In this document: positions 7,278 to 10,861 of the stretch, piece after piece | Layout of the letters: every line of letters starts with the position of its first letter | How positions within the stretch are numbered: position 1 is the stretch's first letter | NCBI GenBank assembly: GCA_024811115.1 | Contig: JAKOGH010000601.1 | Location: 1-10,861 of the forward strand | Direction of reading: 5' to 3' | DNA length: 10,861 nucleotides | From: Terana coerulea | Lineage: Eukaryota > Basidiomycota > Agaricomycetes > Polyporales > Phanerochaetaceae | Position numbers and translations under genes: made by a program | The notes under the pieces: generated by a model | The model's database searches: none | What the model was told of the DNA's origin: nothing | What the model saw: the letters and a program-made list of their open reading frames with translations, nothing else

Positions 7278-7739
7278 GTAAGTTGGTTGTTTTCTACATT
7301 TATAAAGAAATCTGTAAATAAAGCTAATAGAGGGTTTAGATTAGAAATCTATGTTTCCCAAAATGTATATTGCTTTGTAAATATAAAAAATAACATCATA
7401 AATGGAGCATTATAGCCATAGCTATTGTCACTTTAAGTAAAGCTCTATTGCATTGCAGTGATTAAGCTGCTATTGTTTGCAGTTTTGCTTTCTTTAAAGA
7501 TGCCTGATTGTTTATTACTTTTGCTTTTACTGTATGCTTTCATATTTTACTGCTTCCTTTATCATTGCTTAAGCTATGCAAAGCTGTTGTTTCTTTCACT
7601 ATTACAAGTGAAGCTGTAATATCAATGTGTTCATTGGAAGAAGAACTTTGCTTTGCTGTTTTTTTTGCCTTTAGTATTTTTAAAACAAACTGTACAATTT
7701 TCCATTGAAAATTATCTTTATTTTGCATTAAGGCAAGAA
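7278..7739. other. AT-rich stretch, probable decayed tail of the helicase region
   Basis: There is no reliable gene. Short frames overlap on both strands (7508-7708 plus, 7540-7728 minus) and neither looks like a conserved protein. On the minus strand, just below 7740, CTTAATGCA(A)AATAAAGAT recalls the LNAQKD motif that follows the central motifs in Helitron-type PIF1 helicases, so the helicase gene probably once continued here. Confidence 0.35.
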
Positions 7740-8589
7740 GTGTTATTAGTCCACCTTAGCTCTTTAGACATATGGGGTTTCACATCTGGCTCTTCTTGTA
7801 GTTTTTTGTCTTATATTTTCTCTTAATATAATAACTATATTAAATTAGTGCCACATAGCTTTACCAATTGCTGCTTGCTGTATTTAATTAGAATGTATGA
7901 TATGTATTATTAATTATATATCATTAGTATATAAAGTATTTGCATCTGCAGCTAAAGATAATTGAGCAAAATCTCTTGTACAAATTATATTGATATCTTT
8001 AAATGGCTTATTTTTTATTATTGCTAAAAACATACATTTGCAAATTCTACATAAATGTAAGCAATTTAGCATCAATATTTCATTGAGGAAAATGTAATCT
8101 ATATGTTAAAGATTTTCGTAAGCTGCTGATAAAGCAGAACTATTATTTTTCCCAAATTTGTTCAATTTAAACATAGAATAATAAGTTGATTTTAAGATCA
8201 GTACAGCAGCTACATCTGTAAATGCGATACATGTACAGCTATAAGCTTTATTTCACTTTATATAGTAATAAATAAGTGCTTCAATTGAAAAATTCGAGTG
8301 CCTGCCATTTCATCTAGATACATTTTAACTGCCCTTTATAAGGGTTACTTGCATAATTTGCTACAACAGTAAATGCTCTTTACTGCTCTTTGTTTAAGTT
8401 AAATTTAGCAATAATAGCAATAATTAGATTTTGAACTTCAGCAGTAGATGCTTTGAACTGATCTGTGAGATAAGATTTGTTAACAACCTTGGCTATATTT
8501 AGAGTTTTATTATTTATAGCAATATTTTGCTCTTTTCTCTTCAAAGGTTCTATGTGTCTTTTAGTCGGAATTGCTTATTTGTTTGGCAT
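7740..8589 (-). pseudogene. Decayed PIF1-type helicase of a Helitron-like element
   Basis: Minus-strand translation gives, in order: LTDQFKASTAEVQNLI, then NKEQ-RAFTVVANYA (about 8350-8397), then QLK-(M)YLDEMAGT (about 8300-8330). Next come DYIFLNEILML (about 8062-8093), PFKDINIICTRDFAQLSLA (about 7950-8005) and finally IGKAMWH and VIILRENIRQK (about 7800-7870). These correspond to the PIF1-like helicase part of Helitron Rep/helicase proteins (NKEQ-AF, Walker A GGMGGTGKS, DEVSM, GDFAQLPP, LWH...LREN-RQ). Walker A is destroyed (GG to DE, GTGKS to GTRIF), DEVSM has become NEILM, and there are several TAA/TAG stops and at least one frameshift. The losses are mostly G-to-A or C-to-T. Rep domain and Helitron ends were not found. 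An ordinary cellular PIF1 gene is less likely, because the sequence pattern is that of fungal Helitrons. Confidence 0.75.
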
Positions 8590-8614
8590 TTAATAATAAA
8601 CTCCATTGATAATC

Positions 8615-9250
8615 TGATTTTATATTACCATTTTTAATGTGAATGTCAAATATAATAAGTTTATTAGTATTTTTATTACATTTAAAGCTCTATTATAATA
8701 TAATAAGCATTCAGTGTTTTGCATTTGTGATAGCTTTTTAATTTGACTACTTGACAACTGCTTAGAGCTATCTGCTATATGCTGTAAATTCTCTTGTGTA
8801 AGAGATATTAAAGCTTTTGTGTTGTAATATTGATTATCCAAGAAATCTTGTAAACCATTGTTTAACTATGCAGTCATATTTTCAACTTATATTTTTCGTT
8901 GTATTTGTTTTACAGCTGCATAGTCATTTCTAGCATCATTACACCCATATCTTATGTGAAAGAACTTATAAGCTGTGATTGTCTCTCAGTAAACTTATGG
9001 TTAAAAGTGGTCTCATTACATTTAGTGTTGACATCTTTAAGATCTTCCCCCAATTACTATAGCTGAAAGATTTTTAGCGTAGTCATACAATAGTACTCTC
9101 AATTGCCTTTATCTTTGTAAGGCAAGGCACTGCTAATAAAGTATGGAATGCTAGCTTATGCTCCAATATATAAACGAACTTGGTGAGTTTTAAATTGTAG
9201 ATAAGGTTTATTAAAGTATATCTAAATCAAAAATCTTGAGGCTTATTATC
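8615..9250 (-). pseudogene. Unrecognised protein remnant, RIP-like stops
   Basis: Two linked minus-strand frames look protein-coding. The upstream one (about 9240-8955) reads FNKPYLQFKTHQVRLYIGA, then ASIPYFISSALPYKDKGN, then GEDLKDVNTKCNETTFNHKF. The downstream one (about 8985-8620) reads TAYKFFHIRYGCNDARNDY, AAVKQIQRKI, LNNGLQDFLDNQYYNTKALI, then SLTQENLQHIADSSKQLSSS. All breaks are TAG, TAA or TGA where CAG, CAA or CGA would be expected, plus one frame change near 8970. The second part is helical and polar. I do not recognise the family. It precedes the helicase on the same strand, so it could be part of the Helitron, a gene fragment captured by it, or an unrelated host gene remnant. Confidence 0.5.
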
Positions 9251-9304
9251 TGACTACTTATTTGTTGCATTAGTTGTTTTTATATTATCAGTTTGTAATT
9301 ATAT

Positions 9305-9865
9305 TATCACAAAACTCTAATACTCACCTGCTAGGAATGCTTTGAGGGGTTGGGGAGAGCAGGGGACTTTGAGTAAAGCAAGTAGAGGAGATATGAATCA
9401 ACGATGTTGTTGAGTCTGAGGTATTAGCCCTCAGACCAGCCTCTTTATATATATGTGTAGAGGGACCCCATACACTATCTAAGACCTCCAATACGCATGT
9501 GCTGACTGATACAGTCAGGTGATCCATGACTAAGGCTCTGAGCATACCGCCGCTCTAACTCCCTTATCGATCCGACCTAGCTATCATACTAACATCAACA
9601 CTATCTAGATGTCCTAATCTAGCTACTGTACACTACCAGTACACGATGTCATACTGACCTCATAGTAAGGTCATAGTCTAGAACAAATCCAGAACTGAGT
9701 CCATGATCTCACGTTCATATGCGTATATCCCTAATAACCATGCGTCCATCGCATGGCCAACTGATCAGCATCTTGTAACGCTGTTGTGACGACTGGGTAA
9801 CGTGTTCCGTGACTTGATGTTACACTCTAAGCGCTGCAGACTAGCGCTGAGGGAAATTTGTGACA
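9305..9865 (-). repeat. LTR1 copy D (3' LTR)
   Basis: This 561-bp LTR starts TGTCACAAATTTCCC at 9865 and ends TTTGTGATA at 9305. A purine-rich tract lies immediately before its start, identifying it as a 3' LTR. It has TATATAAAG at 9443-9451, the CAGACTCAACAAC start region at about 9406-9418 and GTGAGTATT at about 9319-9327. It is closest to copy B in R/U5. The frame at 9324-9545 is LTR sequence and not a gene. Confidence 0.92.
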
Positions 9866-9868
9866 TTA

Positions 9869-9877
9869 CCCCTCCTC
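9869..9877 (-). promoter_or_regulatory. Polypurine tract
   Basis: GAGGAGGGG on the minus strand is followed by TAA and then the LTR start TGTCAC. This is the expected position and composition of the plus-strand primer for reverse transcription. Confidence 0.8.
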
Positions 9878-9885
9878 AGGTTCGA

Positions 9886-10118
9886 GCTCCGTCGAGAATT
9901 TGCCGATTTATCGTAGTCCAATTACTTCAATATCCACGTCCGCTAATCTGTTCGATGATAAGCTGAGCCACCTGATCGCCAATTTGAACTTCAAAGTCGA
10001 TGTCGCTAGTGTTTACAAGGGTTACTTGTATCTCGTCTTTGTAATCGTGGTCGATCACTTTGGTGATTGCTTCAACTTTTCGTTGGAAAGTCGGTTGCAA
10101 GACATAATTTGGCCACAA
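9886..10118 (-). pseudogene. dUTPase-like domain, C-terminal half (frameshifted)
   Basis: dUTPase hydrolyses dUTP to dUMP and pyrophosphate. In this frame KVIDHDYKDEIQVTLVN (motif 3, catalytic-type Asp and Tyr present) is followed by FEVQIGDQVAQLI (motif 4), then ISGRGY and a stop at about 9927. Motif 3 and 4 spacing fits trimeric dUTPases. In another frame, directly before the polypurine tract, GKFSTELEPEEG precedes a TAA that abuts the LTR; this recalls the glycine-rich motif 5 (G-F-G-S-T). The join to the upstream half is a one-base shift at a run of A (plus-strand T at 10077-10080). Whether the enzyme was ever active cannot be told. Confidence 0.75.
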
Positions 10119-10528
10119 GTTCCACTCGGTAATTGAACTTTAATGCCAATAGGCACTGTTGTTCTTGAGTTGGATTTAACTGTATGTTTCTGATAGGCAT
10201 GCAGCGTAAGTCCGGCTGCTTCTTCGGAGATTCGTGTAGGAGTTTGACCGCCAATGAGTTCGACTTGAAGTGTAGAGTCCCGTTGTAGTAGTACGGATGT
10301 GACGTCTTCGAACTCGACCATTCGTGCGGCTTGTCGGTTCAGCTTGAGGTAGTTTTGAACAGCTTGCTTAGCGTTCTTGATGTTGTCCTCACTTTCCCAA
10401 GTGACTTCATTGTATCCGAATCCTTTCCATCGGACCAGATATTGAGTTTTCTTACCGCATTTGCAGTGTTGCAAGATCTTCTCAACTTCCCATTCTTCCC
10501 GTCCTTTAACCATGACTGGCTTAGGCAA
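10055..10528 (-). pseudogene. Pol C-terminus: chromodomain followed by dUTPase N-terminal half
   Basis: The frame opens MPKPVMVKGREEWEVEKIL and continues TQYLVRWKGFGYNEVTWES with a following helix (KQAVQNYLK). This is a chromodomain of about 55 residues in which W, W and F occupy the aromatic-cage positions. Such domains bind methylated histone tails and steer integration of chromoviruses. After about 35 residues comes EEAAGLTLHAYQKHTV, then VPIGIKVQLPSGTCGQI and NRLSNEK, matching dUTPase motif 1 (AAGxDL, here T for D) and the region around motif 2 (RSxLA, weak). The frame then runs off after NEK by a one-base shift and the domain resumes in the frame of 9927-10118. It is part of a polyprotein, so the ATG is not a real start. 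Confidence 0.85.
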
Positions 10529-10861
10529 GTGGTTTCTGTCCTGTTATGGAAGGATTGTTGTAAGTGGCTAGCTTGCTGGCGTGGAATATCGGATGCATAG
10601 CTCGGTAGTGTGATGGCATTTTAACCTTGAAGGTGGCGAAGCGGACAACTGTTCGATGATTTTGAATGGTCCCGTCTTAGTGGGTTGAATGCATGCTCCA
10701 TAGTCACGGTAATCCCGTAGGTTGATAAGTACTTTGTCTCCGACTTTGAACGGCACGTTCGGACGCGAGTAAGTGATGTAGCCATAAGCTCGGCCATAAG
10801 GTTAGAGCAGCTTTGCCTGCTTGGGCTAAATGTTGCTGTTTCATGATGTCGTTAAGGTCTA
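10529..10861 (-). pseudogene. Integrase C-terminal region with GPF motif (partial, frameshifted)
   Basis: Minus-strand frames give DIMKQQHLAQAGKAA, then YGYITYSRPNVPFKVGDKVL and TKTGPFKIIEQL, then VKMPSHYRAMHPIFHASKL. These are the end of the core, the F-x-VGDKVL and GPF/Y motif (about 10664-10672) and the HP(I/V)FH-SxL segment typical of Ty3/gypsy integrase C-termini. The three pieces lie in different frames, with joins near 10795, 10647 and 10534. The last two fall at short homopolymers. Apart from one TAA there are no RIP-type stops. The catalytic core lies beyond the window. Confidence 0.8.

Larger units (their letters stand above)
9305..10861 (-). mobile_element. 3' part of an LTR1-family chromovirus (continues beyond the window)
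   Basis: On the minus strand this reads integrase C-terminus, chromodomain, dUTPase-like domain, polypurine tract and 3' LTR. The base composition is clearly more GC-rich than the flanking 7278-9304, and few RIP-type stops are present, so this copy looks younger. The 5' part lies outside the window, so its target duplication (flank TTATA just below 9305) cannot be checked. Confidence 0.85.

Noticed and set aside
7508..7728. Overlapping plus and minus frames of about 62-66 codons
   Set aside because: They are low-complexity AT-rich sequence; at most the minus strand is the decayed end of the helicase.
10331..10600. 89-codon plus-strand frame
   Set aside because: It is antisense to the chromodomain and integrase tail.

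Overview
This window is a repeat-rich, gene-poor block of nuclear DNA, most likely from a filamentous ascomycete with past or present repeat-induced point mutation (RIP). I see no intact host gene, no tRNA or rRNA and no CRISPR. Nearly everything recognisable is a transposable element, and most coding remnants are broken by C-to-T type stops. Bacterial features are absent. The chromodomain Ty3/gypsy (Metaviridae) and Helitron-type remnants, TATA-box LTRs and RIP-like decay all point to a fungus; this is inference, not a species call.

Layout: 1-568 is AT-rich with nothing recognisable. 574-2519 is an unusual block: a plus-strand LTR (A), its leader with a primer-binding site, the start of gag, then an LTR of the same family in inverted orientation (B). 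It is flanked by near-identical 5-bp repeats (GTAAC/GTAGC). It sits in a minus-strand LTR of a second family (LTR2), which also contains a second, plus-strand LTR2 copy (2613-3026, perfect CTTAG duplication). 3281-4375 is a minus-strand Gag pseudogene and 4474-4755 another short coding remnant. 4795-5540 is a promoter- or LTR-like segment on the plus strand with an 18-unit, 10-bp-period array and a TATA box. 5588-7277 is the 5' end of a minus-strand LTR1 element: gag start, leader, PBS and LTR C. 7278-9304 is a very AT-rich block with a decayed PIF1/Helitron-type helicase (7740-8589) and an unrecognised protein remnant (8615-9250). 9305-10861 is the 3' end of another LTR1-family element on the minus strand: integrase C-terminus, chromodomain, dUTPase-like domain, polypurine tract and 3' LTR (D).

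How the parts fit: the four LTR1 copies (A-D, 556-562 bp) show that the leader/gag pieces (A, C) and the pol 3' end (D) belong to one family. It looks like a Tf1/sushi-type chromovirus. The predicted RNA 5' end is perfectly complementary over 11 nt to the sequence just after the LTR, the hallmark of Tf1 self-priming. The family also carries a dUTPase-like domain after the chromodomain, which is the most notable coding feature here. Copy C is strongly RIP-decayed; the D element is GC-richer and broken mainly by single-base frame breaks.
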